Origin: DATDIC01 sp963777625
GTDB lineage: Bacteria > Pseudomonadota > Alphaproteobacteria > Acetobacterales > Acetobacteraceae
Assembly (NCBI GenBank): GCA_963777625.1
Contig: CAVZRO010000003.1
Span: forward strand, 62,001-126,000
Direction of reading: 5' to 3'
DNA length: 64,000 nt
Shown here: one piece after another, positions 8,286-16,562 of the stretch
Position numbering within the stretch: the first letter of the stretch is position 1
How the letters are laid out: every line of letters starts with the position of its first letter
Notes under the pieces: model-generated
What the model was told of the DNA's origin: nothing
The model's database searches: none
Seen by the model: only the letters and a program-made list of their open reading frames with translations
Made by a program: the position numbers and the translations under genes

Positions 8286-9800
8286 GTGAGCAGCGAAACC
8301 ACCGGCGTCGCGCGCGACGCAGCAAGCACCGAGCAGTTCCGGCTGGCAAAGAGACTCGGCGTGGTCGCAATCGCGGCGTCGGCGCTGACGCATGAATATG
8401 GCGCGACTATCAACTATGCGGCTACCAACAGCCTCGGCGTCTATCCGGCGATTCAGGCACTGGTGCCCTGGGCGATGATCGCCGCGGGCGTGGCGTTAAT
8501 TCCCAAGGTTTTCCTGTACGCCAGGTTTTCCAGCGTGATGCCGCGTGCCGGATCGATTTACGTGTGGATGGGCCGCTCGCTGAGCCTGCCAATGAGTTTC
8601 GTGCTCTGCTTCCTGGACTGGGTCGGCCTGACCGCGGCGATGGGATTTATCGCTTATGTGTTTGGCACGTTCCTCGGCCAGGCGATGATCGGCGCCGGTG
8701 TGCCGGCCGGGGCTGTGCTGCTGACGCCACTCGGACATCTGGTGATTGGGGCGGCGCTGTTGTGGTCGTTCTTTGCGGCGCATGTCCGTGGTGTGCATAT
8801 CTACGGCCGGCTGGTGACAATCCTGGCCGCGCTGATTGTCGCCGCGGTGATCGTGATCGTGCTGTATGGTTTCGGGACCAGTCCCGATACGTTCATTCAA
8901 CTGGCCGCCACGAAGACAGGACTGCATCTGCAGCCGCCGGCCAATCCGCAGTCACCGACGGTCGCGGTCTTCATTGCAGTGACTTTTCTGTTTATCGCGG
9001 CGTACGGCGGACTGACTGGCGCGCCGGCGCTGGGTGGGGAAGCACGCGACGCGACCAGGACAGTGCCGAGGGGCCTGTGGCTCGGCTGGCTTTCGGCGCT
9101 GATCCTTTACACCGCCGTCGCGGCCGCGCTGTTCCATGCGGTGCCGTGGTGGGCGACGCTGGGGCTGATCAACGGCAAGGCGTCGGCCCTGGCGACGGCT
9201 CCCGGGTTGATCAGCGTGGTCGCCTCGCCGATGGTCGGCACGATCCTGAACATTGCGGTCGCCGTCATCGTCGGCAAGACCGCGATGCCGCAAATGATGG
9301 TTAGCTCCCGGCTGATCTTCGGGTTTGCCCAGGACCATGTCATGCCGCCAACCTTTCTGCACACGTCGAAGGGGAAGGCACCGGATCACGCATTGCTGCT
9401 GAGCACCGGCGTGGCGACGCTGTTCCTGCTGCAATCCATAGTCGGCGGATGGGCGATCGGAATCGTGATCCGGTCGTTCACGGTGCTGCTGATGCTGGCG
9501 TTCCTGGCGATCGGGACGCTGAACGTGCGGTTCAACCCGCGTTTCCGTGGCATCGCGTGGGCAGAGGCGGTGAGCGCCGGCGGGACGATGGTGGTGATGG
9601 CGATTTTGTCGATCGTGATCGCGGTGGTTTTGCTCTATGGCGGGCTGATCGTGCCCAAGACGCCGTGGTTCCTGCAGCCGTTGTTCCAGGGAGCCGTCGC
9701 CGCATGCATCGCGATCTGGATCTATCTGGTAGCCCGGCGGCGGGCGCGCGCCAACAATATCGCGCTGGCGCATGTGGCGTCGGAACTGCCGCTGGAATGA
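8286..9800 (+). CDS. APC-superfamily amino acid/polyamine permease
   Basis: Inner-membrane transporter of 504 aa with about 12 hydrophobic segments. The first helix region (GVVAIAASALTHEYGATIN) and the segment around AYGGLTGAPALGGEARDATRTVPRG carry the APC signature, the latter (GGE..D..R..P) being the usual start of the loop after TM6. The start is GTG at 8286, nine bases after an AAGGAG site. A PLP enzyme begins 14 bp downstream on the same strand, so the permease probably imports that enzyme's amino-acid-like substrate. An agmatinase-family enzyme lies opposite. Substrate unknown. Confidence 0.82.
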   Translation: MSSETTGVARDAASTEQFRLAKRLGVVAIAASALTHEYGATINYAATNSLGVYPAIQALVPWAMIAAGVALIPKVFLYARFSSVMPRAGSIYVWMGRSLSLPMSFVLCFLDWVGLTAAMGFIAYVFGTFLGQAMIGAGVPAGAVLLTPLGHLVIGAALLWSFFAAHVRGVHIYGRLVTILAALIVAAVIVIVLYGFGTSPDTFIQLAATKTGLHLQPPANPQSPTVAVFIAVTFLFIAAYGGLTGAPALGGEARDATRTVPRGLWLGWLSALILYTAVAAALFHAVPWWATLGLINGKASALATAPGLISVVASPMVGTILNIAVAVIVGKTAMPQMMVSSRLIFGFAQDHVMPPTFLHTSKGKAPDHALLLSTGVATLFLLQSIVGGWAIGIVIRSFTVLLMLAFLAIGTLNVRFNPRFRGIAWAEAVSAGGTMVVMAILSIVIAVVLLYGGLIVPKTPWFLQPLFQGAVAACIAIWIYLVARRRARANNIALAHVASELPLE

Positions 9801-9814
9801 CCGGGGGAAGACAC

Positions 9815-10972
9815 ATGGAACACACACGCAGCAATCGCGATATCTATGACCGGCTCGGGGTCAGAAAGATCATCAATGCGCAGGCCCGGGCGAGCAAGAT
9901 CGGCGGCTCATTGATGCACGAGGAAGTGCTGCGAGCGATGGCCGAGGCAGCCGGATCGTTCGTGGAAGTCTCCGAGCTTTTGCGTCGGGCGAGCGGACAT
10001 ATCGCCGGACTGATCGGGGTAGAGGCGGCGCTGATCGTCAATAGCGCGGCCGCTGGGCTGACGGTGACGACGGCGGCGTGCGTGACCGGACGGGCGCCCG
10101 ACAAAATCTACCGCCTGCCGGATACGCGCGGCATGAAAAATCAGGTGGTGGTGCATCGTCACCAGCGCAACCATTACGATTGCTGCGTGCGTGCGGCGGG
10201 TGTCCAACTGGTGGAAATCGGCTCGTCGCGCGACACGTTCCCGTGGGAGCTGGAGGCGGCGATCAGTGACCAGACCGCGGCGGTGATGTATTTCATTTCG
10301 CATGAAGGACGGAACAGCCTGGCTTTGCCACAGGTGATCGAAATCGCGCACGGTAGGCAGGTGCCGGTGATTGTTGATGCAGCGTCCGAGCTGCCACCGG
10401 TGAGCAACCTGCGCCACTTCGTGGCGATGGGGGCGGACCTGGTGATCTTCAGCGGCGGCAAGGGGATTGGCGGGCCGCAGGCATCGGGAATCATCCTGGG
10501 GAAACGCGAGCTGATCGAATCCTGCGCGCTGAATGCGTTCCCGAACCAGAACGCGATCGGTCGTACAATGAAGGTGGGAAAGGAGGAAATCGCCGGGCTG
10601 GTGGTGGCGCTGGAGAGGGTGCTGGAGCACGATTTTGCCGCCGATCTCGAACGCTGGGAGCAGCAGGTGCAGAACGTGGTCGATGCGCTGCGGGACGTTC
10701 CGGGTATTCGCGCCGAGCGCGTGTTCGACATGCCGGAGGACCCCGAGCTGCATCCGGTGCCGATCCCGCGGGTGTGGATCGAGTTGCATCGTCCGGACGT
10801 GCAGAAGCGGTTGCTCCACGAGCTCGAAACCGGCAATCCGGCGATTTCCGTGCGGCGGGTGGGAAAGACCGTGGTGGCGATTGCGCCGGACTCGCTGCGG
10901 GAGGGGGAGGATCAGGTGGTCGCGCAGCGGCTGCGAGAGGTGCTGCTGGCCGGGGCACGGAAGGCTGCGTAG
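9815..10972 (+). CDS. SelA-like PLP-dependent enzyme (non-selenium, DgaE/aminotransferase-V type)
   Basis: Fold-type I PLP protein of 385 aa resembling the SelA-like family, which includes D-glucosaminate-6-phosphate ammonia-lyase and many uncharacterised amino-acid lyases. Recognisable parts are the N-terminal RLGVRKIINAQARASKIGGS, the Asp that pairs with the pyridine nitrogen in VIVDAASELPP, and the PLP lysine in FSGGKGIGGPQ. A true selenocysteine synthase would have the tRNA-binding N-terminal domain and sel neighbours; neither is seen. The ATG at 9815 follows GGGGGAAG. It sits 14 bp after the permease and probably acts on the imported compound. Confidence 0.75.
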   Translation: MEHTRSNRDIYDRLGVRKIINAQARASKIGGSLMHEEVLRAMAEAAGSFVEVSELLRRASGHIAGLIGVEAALIVNSAAAGLTVTTAACVTGRAPDKIYRLPDTRGMKNQVVVHRHQRNHYDCCVRAAGVQLVEIGSSRDTFPWELEAAISDQTAAVMYFISHEGRNSLALPQVIEIAHGRQVPVIVDAASELPPVSNLRHFVAMGADLVIFSGGKGIGGPQASGIILGKRELIESCALNAFPNQNAIGRTMKVGKEEIAGLVVALERVLEHDFAADLERWEQQVQNVVDALRDVPGIRAERVFDMPEDPELHPVPIPRVWIELHRPDVQKRLLHELETGNPAISVRRVGKTVVAIAPDSLREGEDQVVAQRLREVLLAGARKAA

Positions 10973-10991
10973 GTCGCGTTGCACCCTCACC

Positions 10992-11033
10992 CGCCCGCTG
11001 CGCGGGCGACCTCTCCCGCGGAGCGGGCGAGGT
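10992..11033. terminator. Double hairpin between convergent genes
   Basis: Two adjacent GC-rich stem-loops fill the gap between the stops of the SelA-like gene and the agmatinase gene. The first is CGCCCGC/GCGGGCG with a TGC loop (10992-11008). The second has 11-base arms with a single mismatch around a GGA loop (11009-11033). No long T run follows, so it may be a bidirectional, partly factor-assisted terminator or a REP-like dispersed element. Confidence 0.55.
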
Positions 11034-11037
11034 CGGG

Positions 11038-11988
11038 TTAGGGGTTCTTGCGTCGAGCGGCGGCGACGAGGCAGGTCAGCTCGAACATCAGGTTGGCCGC
11101 GTTGATGCAGGTGATACCGGTGGGATCGAGCGAGGGGACAACCTCGCAAACGTCGGCGCCGACCACGTGCAGGCCGGTGATCGAGCGCAGGATCATCTGC
11201 ACGTCGCGCATCGAGAGTCCGCCTGGCTCCGGGACACCGGTGCCCGGCGCTTCTTTCGGATCGAGCCCGTCGATGTCGATCGTGACGTAAGTGGGGCCGC
11301 TGCCGAGCACGCGCCGGATTTCTTCGATGGCGGCGTCGCGGCCGAGTGATTCGTATTCGTCCATGCTGATCATGCGCAGGCCGGCATCGCGGCCGTACCG
11401 GAGGTCATCGTCGCCGTAGCGCGTGCCGCGTAGGCCGACCTGCACGACGCGGGCGGGATCGAGCAGGTTTTCCTCGATGGCGCGCCGGACGAAGGTAGCG
11501 TGATTGATGCGCGTGCCCATGAATTCGTCGAACGTGTCGGCATGGGAGTCGATTTGCAGCATGCCGAGTGGCCGATCTCCAGCGATGGCGCGCAGGATGG
11601 GCAATGGCACGACATGGTCGCCGCCGATGCACACGGGTGCCGCGCCGATTGCGTGGATGGAGGCGAAGAAGGTTTGCGCAAGCTCCACGCTGCGTTCGAC
11701 GCTCAGCGGATGCGTCGGTGCGTCGCCGACATCGGCGATGTTGCACAAGCGGTATGGGGCGATTCCCGTGGTGGGGTTGATCTGGCGGATCAGTCGAGAT
11801 GCCTCGCGCACGCTGGCGGGGCCGTGGCGGGCGCCTGAACGATATGTCGCGCCAAGGTCGAGCGGGAGACCGACAAGGGCAATGTCGAGCGGCGGCGCGA
11901 TTTCGCCGCGGGCGGCGCGCATGAAGGTGGCAATGCCGGCATAGCGTGGCACGACCGCAGAGTTGGTCGGGCGAAATGCGTCGGTCAT
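11038..11988 (-). CDS. speB: Agmatinase-family ureohydrolase
   Basis: Binuclear manganese hydrolase of 316 aa, typical for agmatinase (agmatine to putrescine plus urea) and guanidinobutyrase/proclavaminate-type relatives. Metal ligands are visible in CIGGDHVVPLP, IDSHADTFDEF and TIDIDGLDP. I start at 11988 (MTDAFRPTN), which has a TGGGGGA site; the upstream extension is unlike the family. Nearby a polyamine-type permease and, 27 kb away, speE make agmatine plausible, but ureohydrolase substrates are not reliably predicted from these motifs, so the symbol denotes family more than proven substrate. Confidence 0.75.
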   Translation of the reverse strand: MTDAFRPTNSAVVPRYAGIATFMRAARGEIAPPLDIALVGLPLDLGATYRSGARHGPASVREASRLIRQINPTTGIAPYRLCNIADVGDAPTHPLSVERSVELAQTFFASIHAIGAAPVCIGGDHVVPLPILRAIAGDRPLGMLQIDSHADTFDEFMGTRINHATFVRRAIEENLLDPARVVQVGLRGTRYGDDDLRYGRDAGLRMISMDEYESLGRDAAIEEIRRVLGSGPTYVTIDIDGLDPKEAPGTGVPEPGGLSMRDVQMILRSITGLHVVGADVCEVVPSLDPTGITCINAANLMFELTCLVAAARRKNP

Positions 11989-12011
11989 ATCGATCCCCCA
12001 GGGTTGATCTC

Positions 12012-12052
12012 CAGGTCGATCTCCCTGACCGACTGTGGGGGATCGACCTGGC
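12012..12052. promoter_or_regulatory. Perfect 11-bp inverted repeat upstream of the agmatinase gene
   Basis: CCAGGTCGATC (12012-12022) is repeated exactly as GATCGACCTGG at 12042-12052, with a 19-base spacer. It begins 24 bases upstream of the agmatinase start, so it would lie in its 5' leader or promoter. It could be a regulator-binding site or an RNA hairpin; no T tract suggests termination. The rest of 11989-12275 shows nothing else I recognise. Confidence 0.4.
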
Positions 12053-12275
12053 GCCGGCAAGCGCGGTCAGGCGCCGCCGATCGCTCGGATGATCTCGCGG
12101 GTATCAGGAGGGGCCTCGTCGCGGGGATTCGAGGCAGTGGTGCGTTCGGGTTTAATGAGAGTGGCTCCCTTTGCGGCAGGTGTAACGCCGGGCGGGGGTG
12201 GGGATTTCGGTTTGCAGTGCCAAACCGGTTTCTTTGTGATTGCGCGCTATCGCGGGGCTGGTTGGCGAGGACAAG

Positions 12276-12743
12276 ATGCCCGACACCCCGGTTGAACGCG
12301 GCAGCCCTGATCCTTACGATCCTGGTATCGAGCCAAGGCTCAGCCGGTTGGAGGAGGCCATGCGAGAGGTGAAGGGTGTATTGGGGCAGATCGTGCCCTT
12401 GCTCACCCGCATCGATGCCGACCAGCACCTTGCCGCGTCTGGCGACGAAGGCGGAGCTTGCGGCGGCGACAATGGCGTTGTCGCGCGAGATCAGGGCGGA
12501 ACAGACCTGACCGGTGTGAAGGCAGACCTGAATAGCGTGAAGACGGACGTTGGCAGCGTGACGACAGATCTCGCCGCGACGAAGATGGAGTTGGGTGGAG
12601 CGATCCTGAATCTGCGTGCCGAGATGCAGCCGGGGCTCTCTGACAAGCCAAGCAAGGCGTATCTATGGGGAGTGCTCGGTGTGCTGGTGGCAGCGACCGT
12701 TGCCTCCTATGGGGCGGGGCTGGCGGCCATCGCCCTGCGCTGA
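12276..12743 (+). CDS. Small coiled-coil protein with C-terminal membrane anchor (internally frame-shifted segment)
   Basis: 155 aa from ATG 12276 (MPDTPVERG). Residues about 25-48 and 80-110 are heptad-like (LSRLEEAMREVKGVL; VKADLNSVKTDVGSV), and residues about 128-153 form one transmembrane helix. No catalytic motif is visible and I do not recognise a function. Between about 12420 and 12508 this frame reads as low-complexity Gly/Ala/Asp, while the +1 frame reads LPRLATKAELAAATMALSRE, a block common in such coiled-coil proteins. The gene therefore seems to carry a compensating pair of indels. Confidence 0.5.
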   Translation: MPDTPVERGSPDPYDPGIEPRLSRLEEAMREVKGVLGQIVPLLTRIDADQHLAASGDEGGACGGDNGVVARDQGGTDLTGVKADLNSVKTDVGSVTTDLAATKMELGGAILNLRAEMQPGLSDKPSKAYLWGVLGVLVAATVASYGAGLAAIALR

Positions 12744-12748
12744 GTCGG

Positions 12749-13594
12749 TCACGCAGCCGGGTCGCCGGCCATTTTGCGTACCTGGGCCGGGGAGTGGCCG
12801 TTGGCACGCAATGAGCGAAGCGCGAGAGCACCGTCGCGCTTGGATAGGCGGCGGCCGGTCGCATCCGTCAGCACCCGGTGGTGGGCGTAGCGGGGCGCGG
12901 GCCAGCCCATGAGGGCCTGCAGCAGCCGTTGCAGATCGGTCGAGGGTTTCAGGTCGTCGGCGCGGGTCACCAGCGTGACGCCTTGCGCGGCGTCGTCGTG
13001 GGTGACGCAGAGCTGATAACTGGCGGGCGTGTCCTTGCGGGCAAGGACCGCATCCCCGAAGCGCTCGGGGTGGCAGACGACGGCCTCGCCTTCTTCTTCA
13101 TAGGTCAGCGGCCCCGGGAGGGCTGCGAGGGCGCGGGCCATGTCCAGTCGGAGGGCGTACGGAGCGTCGCCGGCAATGCGGGCGGCTCGTTGATCTGCGG
13201 AAATTTGTCGGCACGTGCCGGGGTAGCGGGGGCTGCCGTCCGGGGTATGGGGCGCCTCGGACGAGCGGGCGATCTCCTGCGCTATCTCGGCGCGGGTGCA
13301 GAAGCATGGATAGAGCAGCGACCGGGCGGCAAGCTGATCGAGGGTGGTGTGGTACTCGGACAGATGCTCCGATTGAATACGGAGCCCGTCCCAGTCCAGG
13401 CCCAGCCAGTCCAGGTCCTCCAGGATCGCCGCCGTGTAGGCAGGGCGGCAGCGCGCCGCGTCGATATCCTCGATGCGCAGCAGGAAGCGGCCGTCGGCCT
13501 GGCGGGCGCGCCGCCAGGCCAGCAGTGCCGCATGGGCATGGCCGAGATGCAGAAAGCCGGTCGGGCTGGGGGCGAAGCGCGTCACCATGGACAT
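12749..13594 (-). CDS. gluQ: Glutamyl-Q tRNA(Asp) synthetase
   Basis: 281 aa paralogue of the GluRS catalytic domain, lacking the anticodon-binding part. It activates glutamate and attaches it to queuosine in tRNA(Asp). The class I signature is FAPSPTGFLHLGHAHAALLA at the N-terminus. The zinc-site cysteines are around YPCFCTRAEI and CR, and the KMSKS counterpart is RRLSKRDGA near residue 250. The start is ATG 13594 or 13588 (MSMVT/MVT); neither has a clear ribosome site. It is divergent from the esterase gene, with about 46 bp between starts. Confidence 0.9.
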   Translation of the reverse strand: MSMVTRFAPSPTGFLHLGHAHAALLAWRRARQADGRFLLRIEDIDAARCRPAYTAAILEDLDWLGLDWDGLRIQSEHLSEYHTTLDQLAARSLLYPCFCTRAEIAQEIARSSEAPHTPDGSPRYPGTCRQISADQRAARIAGDAPYALRLDMARALAALPGPLTYEEEGEAVVCHPERFGDAVLARKDTPASYQLCVTHDDAAQGVTLVTRADDLKPSTDLQRLLQALMGWPAPRYAHHRVLTDATGRRLSKRDGALALRSLRANGHSPAQVRKMAGDPAA

Positions 13595-13640
13595 GAGGGG
13601 GAAGAAGCGGCTACCGGGCGGCAGGATCAAGGAGGCGTCG

Positions 13641-14294
13641 ATGGCCGAACTGGAGGGACCGCGCTGGGGGCCGGCTTCCAAGGGCACCGCCCGGCAACTG
13701 GTGGTGATCTGCCATGGGCTGGGGGCGGACGGGCACGACCTGATCGACCTGGCACCCTCCTGGGGGCATGCGCTGCCGGACGCGGTGTTCATCGCGCCGG
13801 ATGCGCCATTCCAGCACGATTCCGGGTTGGGGCGGCAATGGTGGAGCGTCGCTGACCGCACGCCGTTGGTGATGGCGGCTGGGGTACGGACGGCGGCGCC
13901 CTATCTCGACCGGTTTATCGACGCGGAGCTGCGACGGCTGGGGCTGGCGGAGGATGCCTATGCGCTGGCGGGGTTCAGCCAGGGCGCCATGATGGTGCTG
14001 TTCACCGGGTTTCGCAGGCGGATTGCGCCGCGTGGCATCCTGGGGTTTTCCGGGGCGCTGCTGGTGCCCGAGCAACTGGCAGCCGAGCTGACGCATCGTC
14101 CGCCGGTACTGCTCGTGCATGGCGAGACTGATGATGTGGTGCCGGTGCAGCGCTCGCGCGACGCCGAGCAGGTGTTGGCACGGGCGGGCGTGCCGGTGGA
14201 GTCGGTGTTCGTCCCCGGGTTGGGGCATGGGATCGACGATACCGGTATTTCTATCGGCGCCCTGTTCCTGCAACGTGTCTTTGGCGGAACATGA
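13641..14294 (+). CDS. Alpha/beta-hydrolase, phospholipase/carboxylesterase family
   Basis: Cytoplasmic serine esterase of 217 aa, the usual size of the YpfH/acyl-protein-thioesterase-like family. The catalytic triad is visible as Ser in GFSQGAMM, Asp in HGETDDVVP and His in GLGHGID; the oxyanion segment is VICHGLGADGHD. An AAGGAGG box precedes the ATG at 13641. The physiological substrate is not evident; short-chain esters are typical for the family. Confidence 0.85.
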   Translation: MAELEGPRWGPASKGTARQLVVICHGLGADGHDLIDLAPSWGHALPDAVFIAPDAPFQHDSGLGRQWWSVADRTPLVMAAGVRTAAPYLDRFIDAELRRLGLAEDAYALAGFSQGAMMVLFTGFRRRIAPRGILGFSGALLVPEQLAAELTHRPPVLLVHGETDDVVPVQRSRDAEQVLARAGVPVESVFVPGLGHGIDDTGISIGALFLQRVFGGT

Positions 14295-14456
14295 GGCCGC
14301 AACCGTTTGACAGCACGATGACATTGCCCGGTGGTCGGCTTGCGGGGCCGGGCGGCCCTGAGATATAGGAGCCGTTGTCTTCGGCGGCGCACAAGAGATG
14401 GCGAGTCGGCGAGATGCTTCCGGCGGCCGCGCGCTCAGGACGAAGGAGAGCGGTGC

Positions 14457-15018
14457 GTGCCCGATGGTGGTCAATTCTTTCCTGCGCTGGTGTTGAACGC
14501 CGATTTCCGGCCGCTATCCTATTTCCCATTGTCGGTTTGGGCATGGCAGGATGCGGTGAAGGCCGTGTTCCTCGATCGTGTGTCGGTGCTGTCGGAGTAC
14601 GATACCGAAGTGCGCTCGCCATCGCTGACGATGCGGCTGCCGAGCGTGATCGCGCTGAAGGACTATATCCCCTCGGCGCGGCGGCCGGCGTTCACCCGGT
14701 TCAACGTGTTCCTGCGCGATGGTTTCCAGTGCCAGTATTGTGGCGGCCGGTTCCCGGCTACCGAGCTGACGTTCGATCACGTGGTCCCGCGCAGCCGCGG
14801 TGGACGCACGACCTGGGAAAACGTCGTCACCGCGTGCGGCGAGTGCAACCTGTGGAAAGGCTCGCGTCTACCTAAGGAGTGCACGATGTTTCCCCGCTCG
14901 CGTCCGCGGCAGCCGACGACCTGGGAGCTGCAGGATAACGGCCGCGCTTTCCCGCCCAACTACCTGCACCAGAGCTGGCGCGATTTCCTGTACCTGGGAC
15001 AGCGAGCTGGAAAGCTGA
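14457..15018 (+). pseudogene. HNH endonuclease family protein with 3' frameshift
   Basis: GTG start at 14457 with AAGGAG 8 bases upstream. The protein (about 186 aa if repaired) begins FPALVLNADFRPLSYFPLS and has the HNH zinc/nuclease core: CQYCG, LTFDHVVPRSRGG (catalytic His) and CGECNLWKG. It belongs to a widespread alphaproteobacterial HNH family of unknown cellular role. At the 3' end the frame reads LYLGQRAGKL, but dropping one C in TACCTGG (14991-14997) gives LYWDSELES and a stop at 15016-15018, as expected for the family. As sequenced the frame runs into the next gene to 15203. I treat this as a probable sequence error in a functional gene. Confidence 0.72.
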
Positions 15019-15029
15019 GGATAGCCGTC

Positions 15030-15203
15030 GTGCGAAAGATCGCTGCCTTGCTGTGCCTGCTGGCGCTGAGCGGCTGCGTGTCGGTGCAGTTCATGGGAGC
15101 GCAGGGAGGCACCATCGGCACGTCTTGGGGATCCAACACGTGCTGCGGTGCGAACTGGAGCCCGGTGCCGACGGCTTCGGCGGGCGCGAACGCGGACCAC
15201 TGA
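15030..15203 (+). CDS. Small cysteine-containing lipoprotein
   Basis: 57 aa from GTG 15030. A basic start, a hydrophobic core and the lipobox LSGC at about residues 13-16 mark a lipoprotein signal peptide, leaving a mature peptide of roughly 42 residues with an unusual adjacent Cys-Cys pair in SNTCCGANW. GAGG at the HNH stop can serve as ribosome site, so it may be translationally coupled to the HNH gene. No family is recognised. A separate gene is more likely than the fusion that the shifted HNH frame implies. Confidence 0.5.
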   Translation: MRKIAALLCLLALSGCVSVQFMGAQGGTIGTSWGSNTCCGANWSPVPTASAGANADH

Positions 15204-15223
15204 GTTTCCGCGTTCGCGCGCGT

Positions 15224-16336
15224 TCAGTCGATTGCCGTGTGCACCAGGTTGCTGACGCGGTCCAGCCGAGCCGAGTGCCACGGATCGGGCTGCACATAGT
15301 TGGTAACGTACGTGAATGATACGCCGCTGGTGGGATCGGCCCAGGAATAGCTGGACCCCACGCCGCCATGGCCGAAGGTGGATGGTGCGCCGATGGTGCC
15401 CAGCCCGCGGATGCGGTCGCTTTCGCCGCGCACGTGCGGACCCAGGCCGCGATGCATGGGGATGCCGCTCATCTGCGCGTCGGGCGTTTCGCCGGTGTGG
15501 TTGCGGGAGACGTAGGCGACCAGGCGGGGTGAGAGCAGCCGGACCGAACCGAGGCGACCACCGCCGAGCAGCATCTGATAGAACGCCGCCATGCCGCGCG
15601 CAGTCGCGAAACCGCCGCCGCTGGGCAGGCCCGCGGCACGGAATTCGGCGGAGTTGTCGCGTGGTTCGGGGGCGTAGGTATCGGCACAGCGGGATTGCTG
15701 CGCGGCCGGGACGCCGACCATGATCTCGTTGCCGAGGCCAAGCGGCTCGACGACACGTTGGCGGATTACGTCGCGATAGTCCTGGCCGGTAACGGATTCG
15801 ATTATCATCGCCTGCACCAGGTGCGCGGCTCGGCCATGATATTGCACGCGCGTACCGGGCGTCCATTCCAGCGAGAAGTCGCAGACCTCGGCACGCATGC
15901 GCGCATGGTCCGTCCAGGTGGCGCGGGAAATGTCGCCGTTCGGGAAGCCGCCCTGATGCGTCATCACCTGGTGCAGCGTGATGTCTGCCTTGCCGCGCGC
16001 GGCGAACTCCGGCAGGTGGTCGGCGACGCGGTCCATGAACGAGAGCTGGCCCTGTTCCACCAGGCTCCAGATCGCCGCGCTGGTCAGCACCTTGGTCTGC
16101 GAGAACAGCAGGAACAGCGTGTCGTTGGTAGCGGGGACACGAGTGGGGTCGGTGCGAGCATCGCCGTAGGTGCGGAACAGGGCAAGCTTGCCGTGCCGCG
16201 CGACGGCGATCTGGGCACCAGAATAACGGCCTTCGTTGATATGGGCGTGGATCAGCCGGTCCAGCGTATCCAGCGGTTTCGGTGCCAGGCCCAGCGCCTC
16301 GGGGTTGCTTTCGGACAAAGGAAAATCGGTTGGCAT
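15224..16336 (-). CDS. Serine beta-lactamase-fold hydrolase (class C/EstB-like esterase)
   Basis: 370 aa penicillin-binding-protein-fold enzyme. The SxxK nucleophile motif is SQTK (LLFSQTKVLTS, about residue 80), the Tyr motif is in VQYHGRAAHL, and the third motif is the HGG-type FGHGGVGSSYSW instead of the KTG of true beta-lactamases, which favours an esterase or peptidase-like hydrolase. No signal peptide is visible from the start at 16336 (MPTDFPLSE, preceded by GGAG), so it is likely cytoplasmic. Its divergent neighbour is the lactate-permease homologue. Substrate unknown. Confidence 0.8.
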   Translation of the reverse strand: MPTDFPLSESNPEALGLAPKPLDTLDRLIHAHINEGRYSGAQIAVARHGKLALFRTYGDARTDPTRVPATNDTLFLLFSQTKVLTSAAIWSLVEQGQLSFMDRVADHLPEFAARGKADITLHQVMTHQGGFPNGDISRATWTDHARMRAEVCDFSLEWTPGTRVQYHGRAAHLVQAMIIESVTGQDYRDVIRQRVVEPLGLGNEIMVGVPAAQQSRCADTYAPEPRDNSAEFRAAGLPSGGGFATARGMAAFYQMLLGGGRLGSVRLLSPRLVAYVSRNHTGETPDAQMSGIPMHRGLGPHVRGESDRIRGLGTIGAPSTFGHGGVGSSYSWADPTSGVSFTYVTNYVQPDPWHSARLDRVSNLVHTAID

Positions 16337-16562
16337 CGCCGTGCACTCCGTGGCTCGAAACCGTTCAGGTCGCAACGCACCATGCCGATTGTGCGCTTTG
16401 TCGTCCACTATCATCCCCGCACTGCAACTCGGGCAGTGGAGTTGCCCATGATGTTGGGCATGGACCGCGCAGAGGCATCGCGGCAGAATACATCGGTTCC
16501 CGATGCATCGCACGAAGCTGGGGACCGATAAGCCGCGCGGTGACGCGGCGTGGGAGGAAACC

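Noticed and set aside
9449..9814. Long N-terminal extension of the SelA-like protein
   Set aside because: It overlaps the end of the APC permease gene in another frame, is Arg/Gly/Asp-rich without family likeness, and a good ribosome site precedes ATG 9815.
9815..10972. SelA (selenocysteine synthase) itself
   Set aside because: No selB, selD or tRNA(Sec) nearby and the N-terminal tRNA-binding domain is not seen.
14308..14372. TTGACA at about 14308 as a promoter for the HNH gene
   Set aside because: No acceptable -10 element lies 16-18 bases downstream.
15033..15203. HNH-lipoprotein fusion protein
   Set aside because: The fusion exists only because of a likely extra C in TACCTGG; a lipobox in the middle of a cytoplasmic nuclease makes no sense.
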